Assembly: GCA_903879715.1 (NCBI GenBank)
Contig: CAIRMR010000067.1
Span: 1 to 46,294, forward strand
DNA length: 46,294 nt
Direction: 5' to 3'
From: an uncultured Bacteroidales bacterium
GTDB lineage: Bacteria; Bacteroidota; Bacteroidia; Bacteroidales; UBA4417
A model generated the notes under the pieces. It ran no database searches. It was not told the origin of the DNA and was given only the letters and a program-made list of their open reading frames with translations. Each line of letters starts with the position of its first letter. Within the stretch, counting starts at the first letter, position 1. Both the position numbers and the translations under genes were made by a program. Positions 27,166-35,441 of the stretch are shown piece after piece.

Positions 27166-27615
27166 TCACTGAATTAACTGAATTTCGTGCCTGCTTATGC
27201 CGTCGAGTGCGTTTTCAATAATCGCCTTCTCATTTTCAGAAAATTGCATCCAGTTGAGACAATCATCAATTTTATGAAATCTGTTAACATCAATATGGTT
27301 CAATCTTGAAAATAGCCTGAAAATGTTGAATAAAATCTCCAGGTCAGAGGTGCTGATCAGGATACCGGACTTAATGCTGTTCGTTAAATGAATGTTTTTC
27401 CTGAAGAATTTAATATATTCCAACATATCCACACTATACCCGCTAACAACCGAATTTCTCAAATCCATGATCAGGTTGAATGAAGAATCGTATGCCTGGT
27501 CACTAAGGAATTTCAAAAGCAGTTCCGTAAAATCTTTCATTTGAATTTCTCCCTGAAAGCAGCACAAAATCAATTTCTGTTCAGTCAGTATGGTGTATGA
27601 TGAATAATGTTCCAT
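27166..27615 (-). CDS. Hypothetical protein, possibly STAS/SpoIIAA-like fold
   Basis: 149 residues if started at the ATG at 27615 (MEHYSSYTILTEQKL); the open frame extends 32 codons further but that extension looks unlike the start of a soluble domain. The core alternates strands and helices: LILCCFQGEIQMKDF, SFNLIMDLRNSVVSGYSVDM, NSIKSGILISTSDLE, and a final NRFHKIDDCLNWMQF. This fits the SpoIIAA/STAS-like pattern (central DLR strand, late helix with a sensory-type phenylalanine), but no conserved phospho-serine can be named. Soluble, cytoplasmic. Function unknown. Confidence 0.65.
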   Translation of the reverse strand: MEHYSSYTILTEQKLILCCFQGEIQMKDFTELLLKFLSDQAYDSSFNLIMDLRNSVVSGYSVDMLEYIKFFRKNIHLTNSIKSGILISTSDLEILFNIFRLFSRLNHIDVNRFHKIDDCLNWMQFSENEKAIIENALDGISRHEIQLIQ

Positions 27616-27817
27616 AAGATGAGTATCAGCAACAAATTTGAAAAGTATACTAATATATAAAAAATGCGATCCCGCTAAATCGCTTAAATCTAAACTCTTA
27701 ACAACAAACATACAATTATTTTTTTAGATATTAAAGATAAATGCCATCACCTTATATATATAAAAATTGACTTACCCAAATTATTATTGTATATTTGGCA
27801 ATATAAATAAATTGCAT

Positions 27818-29128
27818 ATGAAAAGCATTAAACTGACCAGGAATCCCTATTTGTTATTCTTACCTTTTTTAATCCTTTACATTGTAGTTGTACTTCTTTT
27901 AAACAATGATGTGCTGGAAGGGGATGAACAAGGATATATATTCTTTACAAATAATCTTCTTCACGGATACTATTCACCTCCTGAGCCAAACATCGATTTG
28001 TGGTGGGGACCAGGATACCCGATTCTGTTGGTGCCCTTTTTATTTTTTAAACTACCTCTTATCAGTATCACTTTAGCAAATGCCATTTTTCAATATTTAT
28101 CTATTGTATTTCTATTTAAAGCAATGATGTACTTCGTTAAATTTCAGAATGCGGTTATTTTCAGTTTATTCTGGGCATTCTGTTACAGCTCTTATCCTAC
28201 TATTGCCACAATCTATGCAGAGTCATTTGCTTTATTCCTGATCTCTTTGTTTTTATACTCTGTAATCAGAACATTTCTTACTGGTTCAAATAAACATCTT
28301 TACCTTGCCGGATTCCTTCTTGGATATTTAACATTAACCAAAGTGCTGTTTGGGTATGTTATCTTTATATTATTTATTGGATTTATTTTATTGTGGTTAA
28401 CCAACAGGAATAACAAAAATTATCGCAGAAGTATATTAATAATGGCTTTGGCTATCCTGACCACCATCCCCTACCTCTTTTATACATACAACCTAACAGG
28501 AAGAATGTTGTATTGGGGCAATTCAGGAGGAACGTCATTGTATTGGATGACTTCGCCCTATGAGAATGAAAATGGAGCATGGGAAAGTGAGACATTCAGA
28601 GCAAATGAGAAAAAAGGTGATACCTATATTTCAATGCAGGGCGATACAGGAACCAATATTTCCACTCAATTACTAAAGCTTAATCATCAGAAAGATTATG
28701 AAGAGATACTTAAATACAACGGCGTTCAAAAAGATGATGTATATAAAAAAATAGCTCTCAATAATATCAAGACACATCCGGTAAAATACCTTAAAAACAT
28801 TACGGCAAACCTTAGTCGTGTATTTTTTAGTTTCCCAAATAATTTTATGTTCGAACATACCATACTTAAAATATGGTACTTTGCGGTTCTGTTCACCTTA
28901 ATGCTGTTTTGCTTTATTTCGAGCGTTGTAAACTGGCGAAAAATTCCATATACTGTTGGTTTTGTGTTAGCAATCGCATTTCTTTATTTAGCAGGCATTT
29001 CTTTATTAAGTGCTGTAAACAGGTATTTTATAGTGATTCTGCCACTTTTATTGTTTTGGATCGCTTATGTTATCGATAAATTAGGAACCCTGAAAATCAG
29101 GTTTGATGATGATACAAATCCGGATTAA
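27818..29128 (+). CDS. GT-C (family 39-like) membrane glycosyltransferase
   Basis: 436 residues from the ATG at 27818; the 17-residue TTG-initiated extension was rejected because it lacks a membrane or signal character. About ten to eleven transmembrane segments. The first external loop has the acidic pair of GT-C enzymes (LEGDEQGYIFF), followed by WWGPGYPILL. A large loop about residues 230-320 carries the rest of the periplasmic part. Such enzymes move sugars or mannose from polyprenyl phosphate to lipid or protein acceptors; the acceptor here is unknown. Single gene, divergent from 27166-27615. Confidence 0.85.
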   Translation: MKSIKLTRNPYLLFLPFLILYIVVVLLLNNDVLEGDEQGYIFFTNNLLHGYYSPPEPNIDLWWGPGYPILLVPFLFFKLPLISITLANAIFQYLSIVFLFKAMMYFVKFQNAVIFSLFWAFCYSSYPTIATIYAESFALFLISLFLYSVIRTFLTGSNKHLYLAGFLLGYLTLTKVLFGYVIFILFIGFILLWLTNRNNKNYRRSILIMALAILTTIPYLFYTYNLTGRMLYWGNSGGTSLYWMTSPYENENGAWESETFRANEKKGDTYISMQGDTGTNISTQLLKLNHQKDYEEILKYNGVQKDDVYKKIALNNIKTHPVKYLKNITANLSRVFFSFPNNFMFEHTILKIWYFAVLFTLMLFCFISSVVNWRKIPYTVGFVLAIAFLYLAGISLLSAVNRYFIVILPLLLFWIAYVIDKLGTLKIRFDDDTNPD

Positions 29129-29137
29129 GCCTGCTAA

Positions 29138-29341
29138 AAACAACAAAAGGCAATCGGGCAGGAAGGCATTATTGCCGTTCAGGTTGCCGAAAAAATAGCA
29201 GGAGAAAATGTAAAAATTGTTCCCGATACACTGGTTACCAGCAACGATGGAACTTCAAGCCTTGGCCCGTTGATTGCCGGATTCCTTTCGAAAAAGATCT
29301 CTAAAACGGAGAAAGCTCCGGATACAGAGGCATCGAATTAA
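29138..29341 (+). pseudogene. C-terminal relic of a flotillin/SPFH-like gene
   Basis: After an in-frame TAA at 29135 a frame reads KAIGQEGIIAVQVAEKIAG, then KIVPDTLVTSNDG, SSLGPLIAGFLSKK and stops at 29341. This resembles the C-terminal end of SPFH/flotillin-type proteins (coiled-coil tail, VPD.LV, short glycine/leucine tail). No start codon or SPFH domain lies upstream, where the GT-C gene ends 9 bp earlier. It looks like the stump left by a deletion. Confidence 0.55.
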
Positions 29342-29554
29342 TGAGGCTTTTCTTTTTAGGGTGAAACTGCTGACGGCACTTGTCTTGTGCCGCATGGCGT
29401 GTATTGTCCTTGTCAGCATGTCGCCCCCAATATGACGAAACAAAAAAATAAATCGGTTATGATATAAACCTCATTACTGTTATCCAGATAATTAGAACCT
29501 CAATGCTATCCCATTAATTTAACCTGGTTATACTGTTTCAGATTAAAAAAAGTG

Positions 29555-29738
29555 GTACCTAATCAGCCTACTCAAAAGGCATTTTTGCCACAGATTACGC
29601 CGATTTCACAGATTAAAACTGCGTTTAGCAGTTTTTTATTTGAAATTTGATCATACGCTAGCTTAATTTATCTGCGCAATTTGTGTAATCTGTGGCAAAT
29701 ATTTGTTTGTCAATGTTTTAAATGAACTGATTAGTTAC
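29555..29738 (+). mobile_element. MITE-like element, complete copy A (184 bp)
   Basis: Ends gtacctaatcag (29555-29566) and ctgattagttac (29727-29738) are inverted repeats with one mismatch. Perfect 8-bp direct repeats aaaaagtg flank it (29547-29554 and 29739-29746). Inner inverted arms gccacagatta / taatctgtggc lie about 35 bp in. No coding capacity. Confidence 0.88.
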
Positions 29739-29814
29739 AAAAAGTGAAATGATATAACAATTAAGGATAATTGTGTAAAATTTATCATGAATAACATCTG
29801 TAATTTTGTGTAGG

Positions 29815-30025
29815 ATTAATTCAGACATATAAACGCATCTTAAATAGTACGAGCCATAAGTGCTATGAGAACCAATTATAGCCTGATTCAAACCCTGATA
29901 AAATGGAATCCGGTACAGATTTACTATTCAAATACCTCTATATATATCCTTTCCCGAAGTAAATATTTTTATTTACCAGGATAAGGCCACACAATGTCCG
30001 TAGCACCCAGCTACGGGCATTTTTT
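29815..30025 (+). ncRNA. Candidate small RNA ending in an intrinsic terminator
   Basis: A -7 box TAATTTTG (29801-29808) and a strong terminator (29995-30025) bracket about 210 bp with no open frame. No upstream gene needs the terminator, since the nearest plus-strand coding relic ends 650 bp earlier. The -33 element is unclear. No known RNA family was recognised. Confidence 0.4.
29995..30025 (+). terminator. Intrinsic terminator of the candidate small RNA
   Basis: tgtccgtagc (29995-30004) pairs with gctacgggca (30010-30019), a 10-bp stem with one G-U pair and a 5-nt loop, followed by six T (30020-30025). Confidence 0.8.
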
Positions 30026-30183
30026 GAAATCAGAAAATGGCTTCCCTATAGCCCTATACTTCCGGTAATTACAGGAATCTATCGTTCCACCTAATAATTT
30101 TATTAATTTTACTTGGAATAAATTGATCATTAACCCGTTTTCATCAGGTATAACATCATGTTATAGATTTAAAATAAATACCA

Positions 30184-30747
30184 ATGAAACTCTACCTGAA
30201 ATTTGATTCAAATATTGCGTTTAAAAAAATAATACAGGAGCAGTTGGATAAATTGCGGCTGAATTACGATTACCTGGGTTTTGCCGAAATAGAAATTGAC
30301 GATGCTGTTTCAGGTTCAGAAATGAAGGAACTCGACACCTGTTTAAACCTTTATGGAATCCAGATTGTTGAAACACAAAAGAGCGTTCTGGTTCAAAAGA
30401 TTAAAGACGCCATTATCGAAATGGTGTATTCGGAGGATAAACTTCCAATCTCTAATTCTGCTTATTTAACTGATAAGCTGAAGCAACGATACGGGTATCT
30501 TTCTTCTGTATTTACAGAAATCACTTACACTTCCATTGAAAATTTCATTTTACTTCAAAAAGCTGAGCGCGCGAAACAGTTGATAAGCACAAATGAATTT
30601 ACTTTTACTGAAATTGCATATACCCTTAATTACAGCAGTGTAGCCCATTTCAGTAACCAGTTTAAGGGCATTACGGGAATCACACCATCAGCGTTTCAGC
30701 GAATTATTAAAAAAAGGCGCGAAAATAGTATAAATTTGAAAGAATGA
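30184..30747 (+). CDS. AraC-family transcriptional regulator
   Basis: 187 residues. C-terminal AraC DNA-binding domain about 90-180 with the second helix-turn-helix block FTEIAYTLNYSSVAHFSNQFK and GITPSAFQRI. The N-terminal 85 residues are not a cupin sensor; they resemble a short non-enzymatic domain (MKLYLKFDSNIAFKKIIQEQL) seen in small Bacteroidota AraC proteins. Followed 49 bp later by a response regulator and kinase, which suggests a shared regulatory unit. Targets unknown. Confidence 0.9.
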   Translation: MKLYLKFDSNIAFKKIIQEQLDKLRLNYDYLGFAEIEIDDAVSGSEMKELDTCLNLYGIQIVETQKSVLVQKIKDAIIEMVYSEDKLPISNSAYLTDKLKQRYGYLSSVFTEITYTSIENFILLQKAERAKQLISTNEFTFTEIAYTLNYSSVAHFSNQFKGITGITPSAFQRIIKKRRENSINLKE

Positions 30748-30796
30748 ATTTCCAGTCATATTCACCTCAACAAAATTTATTGATAAAAATTTAAAT

Positions 30797-31243
30797 ATGC
30801 CCAAGAACCCTATACACATCTTACTGGCTGATGATGATGAGGACGATCGCCTCTTTTTTAAAGAAGCATTCCAGGAAATTAAGATAAATACCAGCGTTAA
30901 GATGGTAAATGACGGTGTAGAATTAATGAACCACCTCGCACAGGATAACATTCAACTGCCTCATATACTTTTTCTTGACCTCAACATGCCCCGTAAAAAC
31001 GGGATTGACTGTTTGCTGGAAATTAAGCAACTGGCACATTTAAAGGATATTGCTATTGCTATTTATTCAACTTCTTCTTCTGAAAAAGACATTGAAGCGA
31101 CTTTTATACAGGGAGCCAATGTGTATATAAAAAAGCCCAGCGATTTTAATACACTGAAAAAAATCCTGGAACAGGTAATCACTGTTAACTGGCAATACCA
31201 AACCTCCGGGCTGAACAGGGATAATTACTTACTTAGTCTTTGA
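30797..31243 (+). CDS. Single-domain response regulator (Rcp1-like)
   Basis: 148 residues, only a receiver domain. Acidic pocket LLADDDEDDRLFFKEAF, phosphorylation site Asp61 (LFLDLNMPRKNG), conserved Ser/Thr in YSTSSSEKD and Lys in YIKKPSDF. No output domain, so it must pass phosphate on or act by protein contact. Its stop is 7 bp before the histidine kinase start; they form a partner pair. Confidence 0.95.
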   Translation: MPKNPIHILLADDDEDDRLFFKEAFQEIKINTSVKMVNDGVELMNHLAQDNIQLPHILFLDLNMPRKNGIDCLLEIKQLAHLKDIAIAIYSTSSSEKDIEATFIQGANVYIKKPSDFNTLKKILEQVITVNWQYQTSGLNRDNYLLSL

Positions 31244-31250
31244 ACTCATT

Positions 31251-33041
31251 ATGAAGATTCAGTTCATAAAGTCCATCCTTAATTCTGCTTTCTTCCTGAA
31301 AGCCCTTTTTGTGGTATCTATATTCATGCTGCTTTATATTTCCAGTGTTTCGTATAAGCACACCAAAGCGCTCAACGAATCTTCCGACCTGCTTGTGCAT
31401 TCCTACAAAATTCAGTATCAGCTGGAGCATGTACTTTCGATGCTTAAAGATGCCGAAACCGGGCAGCGTGGTTTTATTATTACCCGGAATCCTGTTTTCC
31501 TGAAGCCTTATAAATCAGTTGAAGATCAGATATACGCTTCATTTATCAAAATAAAAGCCTTAACTATTGTTGACCAGCAGCAACAGGCTAACCTCGATTC
31601 ACTCCTGAAACTGATATACGCCAGGCTTGACCTGATGGAACTTTCACTGGAAAGTATAAGGAAAAATACCGTTACCGAAAGTCAATTAAATGAAAATTTG
31701 CTGGCAGGAAAAACAGTTATGGATAAAATCCGTAACCAGATCAATAAAATGGAAGACCTGGAAATCTCCTATTTTAACGAGCATCAGAAAAAATATGAAA
31801 GGGAAGTTATCTTTTCCCCTGTCTCAACATTTATATTCGCCATCTTCTCTTTACTGGTATTTATTTTAGCTTTTATCAAAATCAATAAGGATCTGAGTGT
31901 TTTAAGAAAATCGAATACCGAATTGATGATTACCAATGAATCTATCCAACATGCCGAGGTAATAGGGGAATTTTATATATCGCAATGGAACCTGGTAACC
32001 GGCGAACTGACGTATTCCGATAACTTATACAGGTTATTGGGTTGTGAACCTCAATCGTTTAAACCATCCATTGAGAATTTCCTTAAATTCGTTCACCCCG
32101 AAGATGAGGCGATTGGGAGAGACGCTGCAGATAATATTCTTATTCATGGGAAAACATATCCCCACTATTACCGTATAATCCGTACAGACGGCGAATTGCG
32201 TTATTTTATGTCAACAGGCAAATTTATTTCGGACGATAAAAGTAAAATGCATATCGGAATAGGAAAAGATATTACTGACTATCACCTGAGCAATGTCGCG
32301 CTGGAAGAAAGAAACCATGAACTGGAACAAAGCATTAAGGAATTAGAATCTTTTAACCGTGTGGCAAGTCACGATTTACAGGAGCCACTCCGCAAAATCC
32401 AGACTTTCATTTCACGGATTACCGATAATGACAAGGTAAATCTTTCGGAGCAGGGCAAAGAATATATATCCCGAATTGATTCATCCGCTCATAAGATGCG
32501 GATACTTATTGATGATTTGCTGTTGTTTTCGCGCACAAATAAAGCTGAGAAAATTTTTGAAAAAACAGATCTGAACATAGTACTTGAAAACGCGAACCAG
32601 GAACTGGCCCATGATATTGAAGAGAAAAACGCGGTTATTCAATCTGTACAATTGCCAATCTTAAACGTAATTGCGTTTCAGATTCAACAATTGTTTGTTA
32701 ATCTGATCGGGAATGCGTTAAAGTATAGTAAGCCTGATGTTGCGCCAATAATTAAAATTGAATGTGAGAAGCTGGCTGCCCGCGATTATCCGGATTTCAT
32801 TACTGATACACGCAAAAAGTATTTCAAAATCTCAATTTCCGATAATGGAATGGGATTTGACCAGCAGTATGCCGAAAAGATTTTTATCCTCTTTCACCGG
32901 CTCCATCATACAACTGAATACGTTGGCACCGGAATCGGTCTTTCTATCTGCAAAAAAATCGCGGAAAACCATAATGGGTTCATTGTTGCTGAAGGTAAAC
33001 CAGGCATTGGAGCCAGCTTCTTTGTTTATCTTCCGGTATAA
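31251..33041 (+). CDS. CHASE3-PAS sensor histidine kinase
   Basis: 596 residues. TM1 about 12-32; extracytoplasmic CHASE3 domain about 40-180 with the signature DAETGQRGFIITRNPVFLKPY; TM2 about 186-210; PAS fold about 235-345 (GEFYISQWNLVTGELTYSD, FVHPEDE, YRIIRTDGELRYF); HisKA with His374 in ASHDLQEPLRKI; HATPase with N box LIGNALKYS, G1 DNGMGFD and G2 GTGIGLSICKKI. Autophosphorylates on His374 and probably passes phosphate to the regulator encoded just upstream. Resembles phytochrome-like/Rcp1 kinase pairs in which the output is still undefined. Confidence 0.95.
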   Translation: MKIQFIKSILNSAFFLKALFVVSIFMLLYISSVSYKHTKALNESSDLLVHSYKIQYQLEHVLSMLKDAETGQRGFIITRNPVFLKPYKSVEDQIYASFIKIKALTIVDQQQQANLDSLLKLIYARLDLMELSLESIRKNTVTESQLNENLLAGKTVMDKIRNQINKMEDLEISYFNEHQKKYEREVIFSPVSTFIFAIFSLLVFILAFIKINKDLSVLRKSNTELMITNESIQHAEVIGEFYISQWNLVTGELTYSDNLYRLLGCEPQSFKPSIENFLKFVHPEDEAIGRDAADNILIHGKTYPHYYRIIRTDGELRYFMSTGKFISDDKSKMHIGIGKDITDYHLSNVALEERNHELEQSIKELESFNRVASHDLQEPLRKIQTFISRITDNDKVNLSEQGKEYISRIDSSAHKMRILIDDLLLFSRTNKAEKIFEKTDLNIVLENANQELAHDIEEKNAVIQSVQLPILNVIAFQIQQLFVNLIGNALKYSKPDVAPIIKIECEKLAARDYPDFITDTRKKYFKISISDNGMGFDQQYAEKIFILFHRLHHTTEYVGTGIGLSICKKIAENHNGFIVAEGKPGIGASFFVYLPV

Positions 33042-33060
33042 GGAAATCTTTTTATAGCGC

Positions 33061-33145
33061 ATTAATCTCCGGAGCGGGTTTAAAAGCCGGGCAACAGTCC
33101 ATATTTCCCCCAGAGAGATTAATCAAAGAATAACCGCTTTAAACC
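33061..33145 (+). other. Potential H-type pseudoknot in the kinase 3' region
   Basis: attaatctc (33061-33069) pairs perfectly with gagattaat (33115-33123), and ggtttaaaagc (33077-33087) pairs with gctttaaacc (33136-33145) with one bulge. The order A-B-A'-B' crosses, which is a pseudoknot topology. It could be a coincidence of AT-rich arms. Confidence 0.35.
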
Positions 33146-33246
33146 AGGATGAGCAGAATCATAAATACATTATTACGCTTGAATTAAAAGGAAAATCCTG
33201 TAATATTTTATCTTAATGATGTAACTATTTCGTGCTGGATCACAAA

Positions 33247-33254
33247 TACCTTTG
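33247..33254 (+). promoter_or_regulatory. -7 box (TACCTTTG) of the small membrane protein gene
   Basis: A perfect TAnnTTTG match. Predicted transcript start near 33260 coincides with the first ATG, which favours the ATG at 33287 with a leader of about 27 nt. Confidence 0.6.
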
Positions 33255-33286
33255 TGCTTATGATGCATTCAAATTCAAAAGATACA

Positions 33287-33433
33287 ATGGCCAATAAATA
33301 CTATCTCTCCGCAATGGTTCTGACTTTCCTTTGGATCATTGGTTTTATCTTTTATAATTTCGGACCTTTTATTCACATACTTCTTGTAATTGCATTCTTC
33401 ATCATACTAATCAGAATTATCCGGGACAAATAG
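33287..33433 (+). CDS. Lmo0937-family (DUF5670) small membrane protein
   Basis: 48 residues (MANKYYLSAMVLTFLWIIG to IIRIIRDK). Two hydrophobic segments separated by FYNFGPFIHILLVIAFF; the IGF..G.FIHILLVIA....LIRIIR pattern is the signature of the Lmo0937 / DUF5670 family, usually 45-55 residues. In-frame ATGs at 33260 and 33263 are possible but lie at the predicted transcript start. Function unknown; related small proteins are often stress-induced. Confidence 0.88.
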   Translation: MANKYYLSAMVLTFLWIIGFIFYNFGPFIHILLVIAFFIILIRIIRDK

Positions 33434-33468
33434 CGTCACAAAAATCCGGAATCACTTTGAGTCATGAG

Positions 33469-33510
33469 AACTAATCAGCATGAATAAAAGGTGATTTAGC
33501 CACAGATTAC
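33469..33510 (+). mobile_element. Fragment of the 184-bp MITE family
   Basis: aactaatcag (33469-33478) followed by gccacagattac (33499-33510) matches one end of the element. The sequence after it is unrelated, with gagatcgcttt repeats (33530-33560), so only one end remains. Confidence 0.6.
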
Positions 33511-33652
33511 CTTCGGTGAGATCGCTTTGTTATTCGCTTCGCTCATGAGATCGCTTTACTAAGTTCGCAATGATTCACAGCTTAAAATACTTTCAGTGGT
33601 TTTTAAATGAAACTTAATTCCAATCATTATAACTTCCGGCAAAAAGGGAAAG

Positions 33653-33682
33653 CAAAAAAAATCCGGTCTTTCGAACCGGATT
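33653..33682 (-). terminator. Intrinsic terminator after the coiled-coil lipoprotein gene
   Basis: On the minus strand aatccggt (33682-33675) pairs with accggatt (33667-33660), 7-nt loop, followed by a T run (33659-33653). It lies 21 bp past the stop at 33704. Confidence 0.88.
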
Positions 33683-33703
33683 CGCCCCTTTGCCACAAGT
33701 ATA

Positions 33704-34588
33704 TTATTTTATATTAAGAACAAGAACTTTAGATAGACTCCAGAAATCCTTTTGATTTGTTATAACTAAACTATCTGATAAATTTTTACCTGTGAGACGG
33801 TAGGAGCTTTTCGGATGCGAGGTTAAAACAGCAACCTTGCTCTTCATAATTGGAATAGCTTTCAATTGTGTAATATCAACCTTTGTTAACGCGTTCTTAT
33901 CGGCATCAGGAGTAAGTTCTTTCTTACGGCCTATGCCAATAAATCCGCCTTCCTTGGTTACAATTTTCTTTTCCTTCAGATAACTGGTCGTACCAACCAC
34001 ATAATAAGCTGTATTGAGTTCGGTAGTTTTTTCCTCTATTACCTTCTGTTTCTGGGCAGTAATAGTATTCAGGTTTTCAACATTGGCATTCAGATCTCCG
34101 ACTTTGGTAGTAAGATCGGTTACCTGTACGTTTACCTTTGAAAGTTCGTCCTTAAGCTGAGCGATCTGCACATCTTTTTCCTCGATTTGCTGGCTAAGGC
34201 TCTCAATCATCTTTTCCAACTCAGCGGTATGAATACCCGATTTTTTTAGTTTCGAGCGCAATGATGCAACCAATGCCCGGTTGTCCTGTTGCAGCTTATA
34301 AATCTGGTTAATGTCGCTGTTAATCTGGTCCCTTGACCGGACTTTAACTTCAGAACTTCCATTAGCTGTATTGCTGATGATTTTTTCTTTCATCTTGATT
34401 GAATCCAGGTTCGACTGAATATCATTAAAGGCATTAACAAAGTCAGCAACCATTGAGTCTTTAGCCGTGCTGACAGCTATCAGGCTGTCTTTTGATGCCA
34501 TCAACCTGGCAATTTCCTCTTTTTGTTGTGTGCATCCGGCACCCATCATTAGAACCGGGATTACCAATGCAAAAAATAATTTTTTCAT
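33704..34588 (-). CDS. Coiled-coil lipoprotein, paralogue 1
   Basis: 294 residues. Lipobox LMMGAGC places the acylated Cys at residue 19. Residues about 20-205 are strongly heptad-like coiled coil (EIARLMASKDSL, FNDIQSNLDSIKMKEKI, ELEKMIESLSQQIEEKDVQIAQLKDEL). A compact C-terminal domain follows (AYYVVGTTSYLKEKKIV, GGFIGIGRKKEL, SHPKSSYRL, FWSLSKVLVL). The gene at 41722-42612 is a full-length paralogue. Probably periplasmic and anchored in the inner or outer membrane. Function unknown. Own promoter and terminator, so monocistronic. Confidence 0.88.
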   Translation of the reverse strand: MKKLFFALVIPVLMMGAGCTQQKEEIARLMASKDSLIAVSTAKDSMVADFVNAFNDIQSNLDSIKMKEKIISNTANGSSEVKVRSRDQINSDINQIYKLQQDNRALVASLRSKLKKSGIHTAELEKMIESLSQQIEEKDVQIAQLKDELSKVNVQVTDLTTKVGDLNANVENLNTITAQKQKVIEEKTTELNTAYYVVGTTSYLKEKKIVTKEGGFIGIGRKKELTPDADKNALTKVDITQLKAIPIMKSKVAVLTSHPKSSYRLTGKNLSDSLVITNQKDFWSLSKVLVLNIK

Positions 34589-34683
34589 AATGTTTAATTT
34601 TTTAGTAGATAAATATGGATTCTAAAGTTTAAACAGGTATAATTTCTGTCATTCCCAATGCAAATGAGTTCGATTATCAAGGG

Positions 34684-34691
34684 CAAAATTA
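34684..34691 (-). promoter_or_regulatory. -7 box (TAATTTTG) before lipoprotein paralogue 1
   Basis: The minus strand matches TAnnTTTG, about 95 bp before the start at 34588. No good -33 element was seen. The rest of 34692-34903 shows nothing recognisable. Confidence 0.45.
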
Positions 34692-34903
34692 CAGTCTCCA
34701 AATGGTATTACTTTACACAATTCCGGTTAAAGTTTACAGGATTTCACTTCTTAAGATTAAGATAAAAAAAGCTCATAGACAGATTAGGCCGTGAGCACAG
34801 GCTTCGTAGGCATACTACCATTTCAGGATAACAAAAACCTGTTATTGCAAAATTTTATATAGCATAATGAACAGATAACTACTTTTATCTCATTCCAGGG
34901 CAT

Positions 34904-34930
34904 AAAAAAAGTCCTGCTGCTGGCAGGACT
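34904..34930 (-). terminator. Intrinsic terminator after the YLRFDV-repeat gene
   Basis: On the minus strand agtcctgc (34930-34923) pairs with gcaggact (34917-34910), 5-nt loop, followed by seven T. It lies 43 bp beyond the stop at 34974. Confidence 0.88.
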
Positions 34931-34973
34931 GGCGATATATGGAAATGATTCCGGACTCTTTTGCCCGTAATCA

Positions 34974-35441
34974 TTATTCTGTTACAGGCAATTCGTCAAT
35001 TGCATTATTTCCGGCGGAAGCAAAGTTGTTTACATCGAAGCGGATATAGTCAAACTCATTAACTGGCAATTCGTTCATGCTTTCAGTGTTGCTTTCGTTG
35101 AAATTGTTTACATCGAAACGCAGGTATTCAAATTCATTGGACACCGGCAGCTCTATTGCCTCAGATTCAGTATTACTGATATAATTATTTACATCGAAAC
35201 GCAGGTAATTCAAGGAACTATTTACCATATATGTTTCTTCATTTTCGTTGCTATACCTGGTAACATCAAAACGCAGGTAGCTTAAATCCTTTTCGGATGC
35301 GTTTGAAATATTCATGCTCTTATCTCCCGATCTTGGCAAATCACCGGTATATAATTGGCCGGAATTAGCTATTGAAGCTATTGACATAAATAATACCAGG
35401 CCTAAGGTTGCAATGGCTGAAGTAAATCTTGCTGTTTTCAT
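34974..35441 (-). CDS. Exported protein with four YLRFDV repeats
   Basis: 155 residues. Signal peptide 1-26 (..SIASIANS). The mature part has four repeats of about 24-27 residues, each centred on YLRFDV or YIRFDV (55-60, 79-84, 106-111, 132-137), followed by an Asn-rich segment and an ELPV spacer. The remaining sequence is acidic and rich in Ser, Asn and Glu. No known fold is recognised. Each repeat looks like a single beta strand plus turn, so the protein could form a small solenoid or bind something repetitively. A well-matched promoter (35604-35633) and a strong terminator indicate a separately expressed, possibly abundant product. Confidence 0.85.
   Translation of the reverse strand: MKTARFTSAIATLGLVLFMSIASIANSGQLYTGDLPRSGDKSMNISNASEKDLSYLRFDVTRYSNENEETYMVNSSLNYLRFDVNNYISNTESEAIELPVSNEFEYLRFDVNNFNESNTESMNELPVNEFDYIRFDVNNFASAGNNAIDELPVTE

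Noticed and set aside
29255-29443. 62-residue minus-strand open frame
   Set aside because: Mostly antisense to the flotillin-like relic; basic, unstructured sequence with no start signal.
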